Below, in pieces: positions 13,616 to 21,793 of a stretch of DNA of 37,415 nucleotides; position 1 is the stretch's first letter; each line of letters opens with the position of its first letter. The notes beneath the pieces were generated by a model. The model was not told the DNA's origin. It did no database searches and saw nothing but the letters and a program-made list of their open reading frames with translations. A program made the translations under genes and the position numbers. The DNA is from a virus. The stretch spans positions 1 to 37,415 of IMG/VR virus record IMGVR_UViG_3300044618_002500, one strand, 5' to 3'.

Positions 13616-14486
13616 ACAAAAGAGAAATATCCGTGTTTCAGTGAATGAAGACGAATATCGTTTTGTTCGCGAGGTTTTGCACAAAAGCAAAGGCGCTGGA
13701 CGAAAGGCGAAAATCAGTGAGGTGGATTCCTTTGTTTCTGAGTGGCTTCATTCTTTTCCAGACGGTCAAGAGCAAGTAAAAAATACAATTACCGTAGAGG
13801 GCAAAGTTGCCGTCTTGAGTGATATTCACTTAGGAGTCCATGACAAACAAGCAATTGTTTCTGTCTTAACTTATCTCAAAAAAGAAAAGCCAGACTCAAT
13901 TGTTTTGAACGGCGACATAATGGACTCAGCTGCTATTTCTCGGCACCCCAAAGGACAGAACACACCAAAATATCTATATGAGTTGGAGCTTTGCAAAAAC
14001 TTTCTAACCGCAATTAGAGCTGATTACCCTTACGCAAAAATATATTTCAAAGAGGGGAATCACGAAGACAGGTTGCATAGATATATTCAAGAAAAAGTTA
14101 ACGAGTTAGAAGGCGTTGTTTTGCTAAACGAGCTACTTGATTTGAAAGCAAAAGATATAACTCATGTAGAAAGCACTCAGTTTATGAGAGCAAACAAAGT
14201 ATTCATTATTCATGGTCATGAATTGAAAGTCTCTGGTGGAATAAACCCCGCTCGTTCTTTGTTGCTGAAATCTTTTGAAAATACAATCATGGGTCATGTT
14301 CACAGGACGAGCTTTTCCTCTGGCAAAAGCATAGACGGAAAGACAATCAGAACTTGGACAACCGGTTGCTTATGTAAGCTCTCACAATCTTATATGCCTC
14401 ACTCTGCTAGCAATCATGGTTTTGCTATCATTGAACAAGACGGCGCTGTTCGAAATCATTTCTTGATAAACGGAGTAATAGAGTGA
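13608..14486 (+). CDS. Calcineurin-like metallophosphoesterase
   Basis: GTG 13608 lies inside the end of the previous gene. The N-terminal 60 residues (NIRVSVNEDEYRFVREVLHK) look like a small helical DNA-binding-type module. The phosphoesterase motifs then appear in order: SDIHLG (Asp72, His74), NGDIMD (Asp103), GNHED (Asn151, His152), IHGHE (His202, His204) and GHVH (His230, His232). All metal ligands are present, so it should be an active two-metal hydrolase of phosphate esters. Substrate unknown; relatives include nucleotidases and nucleases. It sits between fibre and spanin-like genes. Confidence 0.85.
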   Translation: MSKQKRNIRVSVNEDEYRFVREVLHKSKGAGRKAKISEVDSFVSEWLHSFPDGQEQVKNTITVEGKVAVLSDIHLGVHDKQAIVSVLTYLKKEKPDSIVLNGDIMDSAAISRHPKGQNTPKYLYELELCKNFLTAIRADYPYAKIYFKEGNHEDRLHRYIQEKVNELEGVVLLNELLDLKAKDITHVESTQFMRANKVFIIHGHELKVSGGINPARSLLLKSFENTIMGHVHRTSFSSGKSIDGKTIRTWTTGCLCKLSQSYMPHSASNHGFAIIEQDGAVRNHFLINGVIE

Positions 14487-14971
14487 ACGCTATTGGAAAA
14501 TATCTATCATGGATGTCAACTATTGTTTTCCTATATTTCATTTTGTTGGAAGTTCGCGGTTGCAAAGAAAGGCCTACTCATTTCATAAGAAAAGACACAA
14601 TTCAAAGCACGAAAATAATTGAAAGGCCTGTCTTCATAAGAGATACAATAAAAATCAAATCTGTTGCTTGGAAATTCAAAGACTCTCTGATATATGTAGA
14701 AACTGGAGAGTTGCCTTGTAATGATACGAGCTTCATTGCACAAGCAGACTCAGTAATTACGAACACAGGTGATACTCTAAACCTTGCTTTTTCTTATCAT
14801 GATAGGAAAGGCAACTTTTCGCTTGTCTTCAAACCGCGTCCAGACTCTGTATTGATTAAAACGATAGAAATTCCAATAACAGAGCCGAACAAGCTCTCTG
14901 ATTTCGGCGCTTTGCTTGGAACTTTTGGTCTCGGACTCTTAATTGGAGTCGGGGCTGTTTTATCTAGATGA
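14483..14971 (+). CDS. Spanin-like envelope protein with two terminal hydrophobic segments
   Basis: GTG 14483 overlaps the phosphoesterase stop. Residues about 5-24 (GKYLSWMSTIVFLYFILLEV) form an N-terminal membrane helix. A Thr/Ile-rich periplasmic-type stretch follows (FIRKDTIQSTKIIERPVFIRDTI) and a C-terminal hydrophobic segment (ALLGTFGLGLLIGVGAVL) ends the protein. Repeated 'DTI..' patterns are common in Bacteroidota phage membrane proteins near lysis genes. An envelope or spanin-like role is inferred; no lipobox is visible. Confidence 0.5.
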   Translation: MNAIGKYLSWMSTIVFLYFILLEVRGCKERPTHFIRKDTIQSTKIIERPVFIRDTIKIKSVAWKFKDSLIYVETGELPCNDTSFIAQADSVITNTGDTLNLAFSYHDRKGNFSLVFKPRPDSVLIKTIEIPITEPNKLSDFGALLGTFGLGLLIGVGAVLSR

Positions 14972-14985
14972 ATAAGCTAACTAAA

Positions 14986-15024
14986 AATACCGTATTTTAG
15001 GCCTACAAGGCCGTATACGCTTCG
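14986..15024 (+). repeat. Short palindromic element between the spanin-like and ParB genes
   Basis: Within the 88-base gap, CCGTAT occurs twice around GGCC-TACAA-GGCC, giving a small hairpin at about 15000-15012 with GTAT/ATAC available as an outer stem. There is no T-run, so it is not a standard terminator. It may be an operator or ParB-type site. A strong enough promoter is not evident. Confidence 0.35.
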
Positions 15025-15059
15025 AAAAACAAAAAAAGGTGTCAGAATAGGAGTATATC

Positions 15060-15659
15060 ATGAAAATTGCCGTAAACAAGCTGAAAGAGAACCCCAACAA
15101 CCCGCGCGTGATAAGAGATGCGAATTTCAAGAAACTCGTAAGCTCAATTAAGAGCTTTCCAGAGATGCTTTCTGTCCGAAAAATTGTGGTCAATAATGAT
15201 TACGAGGTTTTGGGTGGAAACATGAGGCTAAAAGCGCTGAAAGAGGCGGGCGTAAAAGAAGTCGAAATTGAAGTTGTTGACTGGCCTATTGAAAAGCAGA
15301 AAGAGTTTATCATTAAAGACAATGTTTCCTTTGGTGAGTGGAATTACGAGCTGCTAGCAAATGAGTGGGAATATCAAGACTTGACAGACTGGGGTTTAAC
15401 CGTACCCGGTCTTGAAAAGTTAGAGGGTGATACGGCGTTAGAAGACTTTTTTCTTGAAACAGAAAAGCCAGAGGGCGACGATATTTCCGTAAGCGTAAAG
15501 GACGACGGATATTCACGTTTTGAACTCATTATGTTTCATGATAACAAAAAGCGTTTAATGGAAACATTGAATAAGATTAAACAAAAGCATGACCTAGAAA
15601 AATTAGAGGACGCTCTTATGGAGCTTGTCTTTATTTATGAAAAGTATGACAGAGGCTAA
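15060..15659 (+). CDS. ParB-like protein (IbrB-type), first copy
   Basis: ATG 15060 follows TAGGAG (15047-15052). The 199-residue protein has a ParB/sulfiredoxin-fold N-terminal domain: LKENPNNPR at 8-16, then YEVLGGNMRLKALKEAG at 48-64, where GGNMR is the phosphate-binding turn that replaces GERR of classical ParB. A partner region follows (FIIKDNVSFGEWNYELLANEW). The C-terminal part is acidic and helical. It lacks the KorB-type helix-turn-helix of partition ParB. It heads a four-gene cassette with a cupin, a PP-loop ATPase and a second ParB-like gene. Confidence 0.8.
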   Translation: MKIAVNKLKENPNNPRVIRDANFKKLVSSIKSFPEMLSVRKIVVNNDYEVLGGNMRLKALKEAGVKEVEIEVVDWPIEKQKEFIIKDNVSFGEWNYELLANEWEYQDLTDWGLTVPGLEKLEGDTALEDFFLETEKPEGDDISVSVKDDGYSRFELIMFHDNKKRLMETLNKIKQKHDLEKLEDALMELVFIYEKYDRG

Positions 15660-15662
15660 AAA

Positions 15663-16466
15663 ATGAGACAAGAAACAAATTCATTCATAAGTTTTGGCAT
15701 TTCAGAGGCGGGTCTTGTTTTTGACGATAGCAGCCACGAAAAATATCCTCTTCGTTTTTACAACGTTATAGACGGTGAGGGTTTACCAACGCATGACAAA
15801 GTAGCTGATTATTCCTACTTTGTTTTTGTGTATCAAGGTGAGGCGGGGCTTACGCTCCCTACAGGATTACAAGCGCTGTTGCCAAAAGACACATATTTTT
15901 CAACGCATGGTTTTTACAAGCTAGCAGGCTCGTACAAGGCAATTGTTATTGAAGTCATATCAGACAGCGGATACTATGGACAGACAGGATATACGGCATA
16001 TACGAGTATCGGTGGAACAGTTGAAGAGAAAGGTCGCTTAAAATATATCGACGGTTGTACGGACAGCCTCTTGATATCTCCAGTCAAGAAAGGAGACCCA
16101 TGTCTGAATCACTTACACTTTCCTAGAGAGATTACACAAACGCCACACACTCACCCAACTCATAGATTTGGAATTGTTATCAGAGGCGACGGTGAATGTG
16201 TAACTCCGTTTGGAAATTTGCCTCTCGTAGAAGGCTGTGTGTTCGTGATAAAAGAGTACGACGGTGTTGGAATGCATGTTGGTCTTGACGGCTCTCTGTA
16301 CGAGGCTGGAACGCATAAATTTAATACATACGGAAACTCTATGGACGTTATAGCTTTCCACCCTGACTCAGACTTTGGTCCAGAGGACGAGTTTCATCCA
16401 ATGATAAACAGAACAATCGTTCACGGCGTTTCCGCTGCAAACATTGAATCTATCAGAACAAAGTAA
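15663..16466 (+). CDS. Cupin-domain protein
   Basis: The gene starts 3 bases after the ParB-like gene. The 267-residue protein has a C-terminal cupin: HTHPTHRFGIVIRGDGECV (about 163-181), a turn with GNLPLVEGCVFVI, and HKFNTYGNSMDVIAFHP (about 219-235). The His residues of HTHPTH and HKF are candidate metal ligands. The N-terminal half (YFVFVYQGEAGLTLPTG, YKAIVIEVISDSG) may be a second, ligand-free barrel. Cupins include many dioxygenases, isomerases and binding proteins, so the reaction is not predictable. The cassette context suggests it acts with the PP-loop ATPase. Confidence 0.75.
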   Translation: MRQETNSFISFGISEAGLVFDDSSHEKYPLRFYNVIDGEGLPTHDKVADYSYFVFVYQGEAGLTLPTGLQALLPKDTYFSTHGFYKLAGSYKAIVIEVISDSGYYGQTGYTAYTSIGGTVEEKGRLKYIDGCTDSLLISPVKKGDPCLNHLHFPREITQTPHTHPTHRFGIVIRGDGECVTPFGNLPLVEGCVFVIKEYDGVGMHVGLDGSLYEAGTHKFNTYGNSMDVIAFHPDSDFGPEDEFHPMINRTIVHGVSAANIESIRTK

Positions 16467-16469
16467 ATA

Positions 16470-17696
16470 ATGAGAGAAAGCAAAATGAGTGAAGCGAATA
16501 GAAAGCCAACGAAAGCAAAGCAAACAATGTCTAGGCCAAAGAGCTATAAAGAGACAGATGTTTGGAACGAAGCTCTGGACAGAATACGATATATCTACGA
16601 TAGTTTTGACAAGGTTGTTGTTTCTTTCTCTGGAGGGAAGGACTCGACAGCTGTCCTAAACGCTACAATAGCAGTTGCTCGCGAGAAAGGAAAGCTACCA
16701 GTTGAAGCGGTGTTCTTTGACGAAGAGGCTATTCACCCGCCGACAATTGAATATGTCGAAAGAGTAAGCAAGAATCCTGATGTAAAACTCAAGTGGTTTT
16801 GTCTAGAGGTCAAACATAGAAACGCTTGTTCGAATGAAGAGCCTTTCTGGTATACATGGGAAAAAGGAAAAGAGGATAAGTGGGTAAGACCGATGCCAGA
16901 GGGTGCAATTACAGAGCACCCGAGGTTCAAGAAAGGAATGAGTTTTCAAGACTTCGCTCCCTATATCTACAACAGAGCAGACGGTCGCGTCGCTATGCTT
17001 GTTGGAATAAGGACTGAAGAGAGCTTGCGTAGACTTCGAACAATTGTCTCAAAAAAAGAAGAGGCTTTTCTATCAAGTAACAGCGCAAACGGAAACAATC
17101 AATACAGGTGCTTTCCAATTTACGACTGGTTAAGCACTGATGTTTGGGCGGCTGTTCGAAAATTCGGTTGGGACTATAATAGGACATACGATATCTATGA
17201 TAAAACAGACATGTTCGGTAAATATCTAGCTCAAAGAGTTTGCCCGCCTTACGGTGAGGAACCGTTGCGTGGTCTCTATCTCTATGCTGAATGCTTTCCT
17301 GAAATGTGGCACAAAATGATAGACAGAGTTCAAGGTGCGGCTACGGCTTGGAGATATGGAAACACGGAACTCTATTCCAATACAAAAACAAAGCCAGAGG
17401 GAATGAAGTGGAGTGAATACTTGCACATTATTCTTGATTCATACGAGTTAGATGCAAGAGAGGCTGTAAAGCATACGATTTCTCACTACATATATCAGCA
17501 CAGGCAACATACAAAGCAGCCGATACCAGAAGAGGAGGCGCACCCGCTAACAGGTAAAAGTTGGAAAGGAATGTGCCGTGTCGCTATTCGTGGAGACTTC
17601 AAAGAAAGACAGAAAGATTATTTCTTTACAGAGGCTCTGAAACAACAAAAGAAACTAGGCATAAATTGGCAAAAGGCACAAGAACTTTATTCATGA
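16470..17696 (+). CDS. PAPS-reductase-like PP-loop ATPase (IbrA/DUF3440-like)
   Basis: The start is ATG 16470 or the in-frame ATG 16485, which has GAGAAAG just upstream. The 408-residue protein has the PP-loop SGGKDST at 54-60, an FFDEEAIHPPTIEYV region, and GRVAMLVGIRTEESLRRLRTI (about 170-190). Its C-terminal half (DVWAAVRKFGWDYNRTYD, then LRGLYLYAECFPEMWHKM) matches the IbrA-type extension of PAPS-reductase-like proteins. Such enzymes adenylate a substrate with ATP, often before sulphur transfer. In E. coli IbrA works with a ParB-like IbrB. Here it lies between a cupin and a second ParB-like gene. Confidence 0.85.
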   Translation: MRESKMSEANRKPTKAKQTMSRPKSYKETDVWNEALDRIRYIYDSFDKVVVSFSGGKDSTAVLNATIAVAREKGKLPVEAVFFDEEAIHPPTIEYVERVSKNPDVKLKWFCLEVKHRNACSNEEPFWYTWEKGKEDKWVRPMPEGAITEHPRFKKGMSFQDFAPYIYNRADGRVAMLVGIRTEESLRRLRTIVSKKEEAFLSSNSANGNNQYRCFPIYDWLSTDVWAAVRKFGWDYNRTYDIYDKTDMFGKYLAQRVCPPYGEEPLRGLYLYAECFPEMWHKMIDRVQGAATAWRYGNTELYSNTKTKPEGMKWSEYLHIILDSYELDAREAVKHTISHYIYQHRQHTKQPIPEEEAHPLTGKSWKGMCRVAIRGDFKERQKDYFFTEALKQQKKLGINWQKAQELYS

Positions 17697-17703
17697 GGAC
17701 AAA

Positions 17704-18222
17704 ATGAAAAAATATGAAAAGCAACCGCTAAACGAAATTGTTTGGCGCAAAAGAGAAGAGCTGAAACCCAATCACTACAACCCAAATAAAGTTGCGCCAC
17801 CTGAGTTGAAACTGTTGAAGATTTCAATTTTAGAGGACGGTTGGACGCAGCCTATTGTTGTGAATCCTGATTTGACAATTGTTGACGGCTTTCACCGCTG
17901 GACAGTTTCTGGTGATAAACAGATAGCAGCTCTTACAGAGGGTTACGTGCCCACTGTAATGATAAACCCGAAAGATGCTAGTCAACAACAAATGGCAACA
18001 ATAAGACACAACAGAGCACGCGGAACCCATGCAGTTCTTGCTATGGCTGATATTCTAGCAGATATGGTAAACTCTGGTCTCTCTGGAGACGAAATAATGA
18101 AGAGGCTTCAAATGGAAAAAGAAGAGGTCGTCCGTTTATTGTTCAAACATGGAATACCAAAAAGCAAGGTCTTCAATGATTACGAGTTCTCGAAGTCATG
18201 GGAACCAGGTGACAGAAAATAA
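17704..18222 (+). CDS. ParB-like protein (IbrB-type), second copy
   Basis: ATG 17704 follows GAGGAC (17696-17701). The 172-residue protein has LKPNHYNPNKVA (20-31) and the motif TIVDGFHRWTVSG (58-70), where DGFHR is the nucleotide-binding turn of IbrB/ParB-Srx proteins. The helical segment TIRHNRARGTHAVLAMADI follows, as in IbrB. It differs clearly from the first ParB-like gene, so this is not a recent duplication. It is likely the partner of the PP-loop ATPase, and ends 29 bases before the terminase small-subunit gene. Confidence 0.82.
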   Translation: MKKYEKQPLNEIVWRKREELKPNHYNPNKVAPPELKLLKISILEDGWTQPIVVNPDLTIVDGFHRWTVSGDKQIAALTEGYVPTVMINPKDASQQQMATIRHNRARGTHAVLAMADILADMVNSGLSGDEIMKRLQMEKEEVVRLLFKHGIPKSKVFNDYEFSKSWEPGDRK

Positions 18223-18251
18223 CAAACGAGAAAACAAACCAGAAAGCAGTT

Positions 18252-18581
18252 ATGCCAAACCCAGAAAATGTAATAGGCAAAGGTCGTCGCTGGAAAAAGG
18301 GTGAGAGCGGAAACCCGAAAGGCAGACCAAAAAAGATACCAGACTTGCACAAAGCTCTGGCGCTTGTTTTGGGTGAGGAAGGAAAGAAAGATTTGAACGC
18401 TCTGGAAATGATTCTTTTGTCTACTCGACAAGAGGCATTGAAAGGAAACATAAGAGCGGCTGAAATGCTTTTGAGGTACGCATTTCCAAACGGTTTGACT
18501 CAGACTACTGATTCCGATATGGAAGTTGTTTGGGGTAAGATAGGAAACGAAAATAATGAAGATACGACTGGAGTGTCATGA
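18252..18581 (+). CDS. Terminase small subunit-like protein (DUF5681)
   Basis: The 109-residue protein opens with a WKKGESGNPKGRPKK motif typical of the DUF5681 domain found next to phage terminases. A helical domain follows (ALALVLGEEGKKDLNALEMIL, GNIRAAEMLLRYAFP). The order directly before the large subunit supports a small-subunit role, recognising packaging sites and regulating the motor. ATG 18252 has AAAGCAGT upstream but no strong ribosome site. Its end overlaps the large-subunit gene by 26 bases. Confidence 0.7.
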   Translation: MPNPENVIGKGRRWKKGESGNPKGRPKKIPDLHKALALVLGEEGKKDLNALEMILLSTRQEALKGNIRAAEMLLRYAFPNGLTQTTDSDMEVVWGKIGNENNEDTTGVS

Positions 18582-19710
18582 CAAACAGCTTGAGATTATT
18601 CGCAATAGGACTAGGTTTAATGTTGTTCGGTGCGGCCGCCGTTTTGGCAAGTCTTTTCTTGCTTTCTCTCTTGCTCTTGAAAAGATGTTGGGAAAGCGTG
18701 GCTCGTTTGTTCTATACACAGCCCCGACATACTCAGACCTTAAAAAAAGATACAGAGACGCAAAGAAACTCTTCATTCCACTTGGTGCAACTTGCAGCGA
18801 AGGACAGATTAAATTGAACGGTTCGTATCTTGAGTTTACAGGCGTTTGGCGCTCTGAGTCAATAAGAGGGAATGCTTACGATAGAGCTATCTGTGACGAG
18901 TGGGCTTACGCCGCAAATGGAGAGGAAGCGTGGACAGACGTTATCATGCCGACTCTTGCTGATTACAAAGGAGACGCTTACTTTTTCAGTACGCCAGCTG
19001 GACGAAATCACTTTTACGAACTTGACCAAATGTCTGAAATCTATTCAAACTGGAAGTCATTTCATTACACTAGTTACGATAACCCTCTTATTGATACAGA
19101 AGAGATTGATTTAATGAAACAGCAGTTGCCCTCACTTGCTTTTGCACAGGAGGTCATGGCTGAATACGTTGACAGAGGCGCTTCAAAAATCAAGAGAGAG
19201 TGGCTGAAAATTGACGACACGAAAGTCTGCAAAGATTTCTATGTTGGCGTTGACCTTGCGATATCTCAAAAAGAAACAGCCGACTATACGGCCATAGTTG
19301 TCGTTGGTTTAACAGAAAGCGAAGAGGTTGTTGTAATAGATGCCATAAGAGGACGCTGGACTTTTGTTGAAATTGGAGAGAGAATACAAGAGATACATGA
19401 TAAATGGCAACCAAGAGTTATTGCCGTTGAATCTGTCCAAGCACAAGCGTGGCTTGTTCAAGAGCTGAAACGAAATACTAGAATGAATGTAGTCGGCGTA
19501 AAAGCCGATAGAGATAAGGTGCTACGCTTTCAGCCTGTAGAGGCACGATACGAGCACGGCTTGATATATCACAGTTCTTTTTTGCCTAGAGAGTTTACGG
19601 AAGAGCTGCTATACTTTACAGGAACTTCGCAAGACAAACACGACGACTTCATTGACGCTTTGGCGTACGCTTTTCATGCAATCAGAAAAACACCGAGTAT
19701 TTATCTATGA
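18556..19710 (+). CDS. terL: Terminase large subunit
   Basis: The 384-residue protein has the full motor-nuclease set. Walker A is GRRFGKS at 27-33, Walker B AICDE at 111-115, and a coupling motif FFSTPAGR at 143-150. The RNase H-like nuclease has Asp233 (GVDLAIS), Glu292 (AVES) and Asp363-Asp367 (DDFIDAL). It translocates DNA into the prohead and cuts it. The length is short but normal for this group. The end overlaps the portal start as ATGA. Confidence 0.95.
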   Translation: MKIRLECHDKQLEIIRNRTRFNVVRCGRRFGKSFLAFSLALEKMLGKRGSFVLYTAPTYSDLKKRYRDAKKLFIPLGATCSEGQIKLNGSYLEFTGVWRSESIRGNAYDRAICDEWAYAANGEEAWTDVIMPTLADYKGDAYFFSTPAGRNHFYELDQMSEIYSNWKSFHYTSYDNPLIDTEEIDLMKQQLPSLAFAQEVMAEYVDRGASKIKREWLKIDDTKVCKDFYVGVDLAISQKETADYTAIVVVGLTESEEVVVIDAIRGRWTFVEIGERIQEIHDKWQPRVIAVESVQAQAWLVQELKRNTRMNVVGVKADRDKVLRFQPVEARYEHGLIYHSSFLPREFTEELLYFTGTSQDKHDDFIDALAYAFHAIRKTPSIYL

Positions 19711-21791
19711 GTATCATTGAGTCCATAAGAGAGAGAGTCGCAAACGCTATACAGCCAAAGCGTTTACAGAATCCAAACAGAAGAGGGAAAGCAGACCGAA
19801 ACATTGGAGCTGTTCAAAGTGGAAACGCTTTGGAGGCTTCAATTAGAGGCACTGTTTTCGCTTGTCTCCAACACAGAGCAAACGCCCTCTCAAATATGAG
19901 ATTTGAGGTCTTTCGTGAGGACGCTTACGACAAAGCGGAACTACCGAACTATCACTGGGCTGTCGAGCTTTTGAGAAACCCAAACCCATACTTTACACGC
20001 TCTCAAGTTTTTACTTATATTGAGAACTGGCTTTCAATAAACGGTAATGCTTTTGTCTGGACTCCAACAAACGGCTACCGCGTTCCTCTTCAAATGTGGG
20101 TCTTGAACCCGACTCGCATGAGGGTTATCAAGGGCACGGACAATTTCATTGAAGGATATGTCTACCAATCAGCACAAGAGGGCAACATTGCCATACCTGA
20201 AAAAGAGGTAGTTCACCTAGCAAGAATCCACCCCGCTGCAAGACCAGAAGAGATAGTCGGAATGAATATCTTTGGTGTGGGTTTAGTAGAGGCCGCTCTT
20301 GAGTATGCGAATATAGACAGAGAGGTGTCGAAATATCTTGCACGCCTGTTCAAGAACAATGCCATTCCACCGCTCGTCGCAAAATATCCAGAGCGTTTTG
20401 ACTACGACGAGTGGGAAAGATTAAAGTCCCGCTGGAACGAAGAGTTGCCAGACTACAAACTCAGAGCTTTGCTTTCGAGTGGACTCTCATTGGAGCTACC
20501 GCCAAAGGGTGAACTGACAATTGGATATGATTCAGTAAGCTCCGATACTCGTTCTCAAATTGCACAAGTGTTCGGAGTCCCACCCGGTATGTTGACAGGC
20601 GAGTATCAGAACAGAGCAACAGCCGAAGTACAGTGGGGAATTTTCAGACAGAACACAATGGACCCCGAAGCTCACTACATTGCAGAGGAACTGACAAGGC
20701 ATTTCAGACGGTGGGACGAAGCGCTGCTTGTTGAAAGCGAAAGGTTCCAATACGATGACCCTCTTGTAGATATGCAGAGAGAGGAGTTCGAACTTCGTTG
20801 GGGTATCAAGACAATCAATGAAGCTAGAAAAGAACGCGGTTATGAAGAGATTGTTGGAGGTGACGCAGCTCTCATTGGAAATGGTTTTGTGCCTCTTTCG
20901 ACAACTTCGCAAATTACTCTAGGTGATTTGTTCGGAGGCAATAGAAAGCCAGAGGTTTCAAAGCCAACAGCACGCTCTCTTATGGAAAGAAACTCTGGAT
21001 ATGGAAATGAAGAGGGTTTATCTTTGGAGAATGCGTCTATTTCGCGCACAAATGGCGTAGGAGACGCGGAACTGGAATATACGAAAGCAAATATGCGTGA
21101 CTACTTTTGGCGCAAATATGACGGCCTTACAAGCAAAAATTCAAACTTGATTAAAAAGACAGTAGACACAGCTTTCCGTGAGCTTCAAAATGAAATCCTA
21201 GAGAGAGTCGGGAACGGCGCAACAGAGCTTAATGATGTCTTGATAAAGAACGAGGATATTGCAAAATACCAAGCGGCTGTTCAAGAATCATGCGAGCGTG
21301 TCAAGAGAGAGCTTGCAAAGGAACTCGGAGTCGAACCGAATGAAGTTCCGCCCGCTGTCAACAATTACATTGCTACTGTAACTCAGGAAAGCGCTTCAAA
21401 GATAAGCGAGTCTATTGGAGCTATAAAAAGCGAAGTAGAGGTGGAGCTTGCAAAGCTAGCAGGTGAGGACTCTACTGTTATCAGAAAGGCTCTAACCGCG
21501 AAATTCGATACGTTATTGCCAGCAAGAGCAAAGACGATAGCGAACACAACAGCAGCAAATGCAACAAGCGCTGTTCAATATACGATGTATAGGGAAAACG
21601 GTTTCAAGTCTGTTTGGCTTACTCAAAGAGACGGAGCTGTCCGTCCCGCTCACTTAGCTGTTGACGGTCAATATCCAAATGAGTCTGGATACTTTCTAGT
21701 CGGTGGTGAGCAAACGACAAGGCCGTTAGGCGGTGGGCTTTCAGCAAGAAACGCAGTAAACTGTAGATGCCAATTGTTTCCAGAGAGGTAA
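19707..21791 (+). CDS. Portal protein fused to a MuF-like head morphogenesis domain
   Basis: The 694-residue protein has an HK97-type portal domain over about residues 30-400, with TVFACLQHRANALSNMRFEV, NPNPYFTRSQVFTYIENW and QIAQVFGVPPGMLTGEYQNRATAE. A helical region follows, then a C-terminal MuF domain (about 605-694) with TTAANATSAVQYTMYRENG, VRPAHLAVDGQY, GGEQTTRPLGGG and NCRCQLFPE. Portal rings form the DNA gateway; MuF domains act in head assembly and are often separate genes. The fusion is one continuous frame with no sign of a lost stop. Confidence 0.9.
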   Translation: MSIIESIRERVANAIQPKRLQNPNRRGKADRNIGAVQSGNALEASIRGTVFACLQHRANALSNMRFEVFREDAYDKAELPNYHWAVELLRNPNPYFTRSQVFTYIENWLSINGNAFVWTPTNGYRVPLQMWVLNPTRMRVIKGTDNFIEGYVYQSAQEGNIAIPEKEVVHLARIHPAARPEEIVGMNIFGVGLVEAALEYANIDREVSKYLARLFKNNAIPPLVAKYPERFDYDEWERLKSRWNEELPDYKLRALLSSGLSLELPPKGELTIGYDSVSSDTRSQIAQVFGVPPGMLTGEYQNRATAEVQWGIFRQNTMDPEAHYIAEELTRHFRRWDEALLVESERFQYDDPLVDMQREEFELRWGIKTINEARKERGYEEIVGGDAALIGNGFVPLSTTSQITLGDLFGGNRKPEVSKPTARSLMERNSGYGNEEGLSLENASISRTNGVGDAELEYTKANMRDYFWRKYDGLTSKNSNLIKKTVDTAFRELQNEILERVGNGATELNDVLIKNEDIAKYQAAVQESCERVKRELAKELGVEPNEVPPAVNNYIATVTQESASKISESIGAIKSEVEVELAKLAGEDSTVIRKALTAKFDTLLPARAKTIANTTAANATSAVQYTMYRENGFKSVWLTQRDGAVRPAHLAVDGQYPNESGYFLVGGEQTTRPLGGGLSARNAVNCRCQLFPER

Positions 21792-21793
21792 GA

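Noticed and set aside
14972-15059. A promoter ahead of the ParB cassette
   Set aside because: TATACGCTTCG resembles the -7 box but has three bases instead of two between TA and TTCG, and no TTG element lies at the right distance.
15060-18222. Plasmid-type ParABS partition system
   Set aside because: No ParA ATPase is present, and both ParB-like proteins lack the partition-type helix-turn-helix; the PP-loop neighbour fits the IbrA/IbrB type better.
18578-18817. Hydrophobic 79-codon frame at the start of the terminase
   Set aside because: It lies wholly inside the terminase Walker A region in another frame. It starts at TGACAAAC-type sequence without a ribosome site, and the terminase frame is certain.
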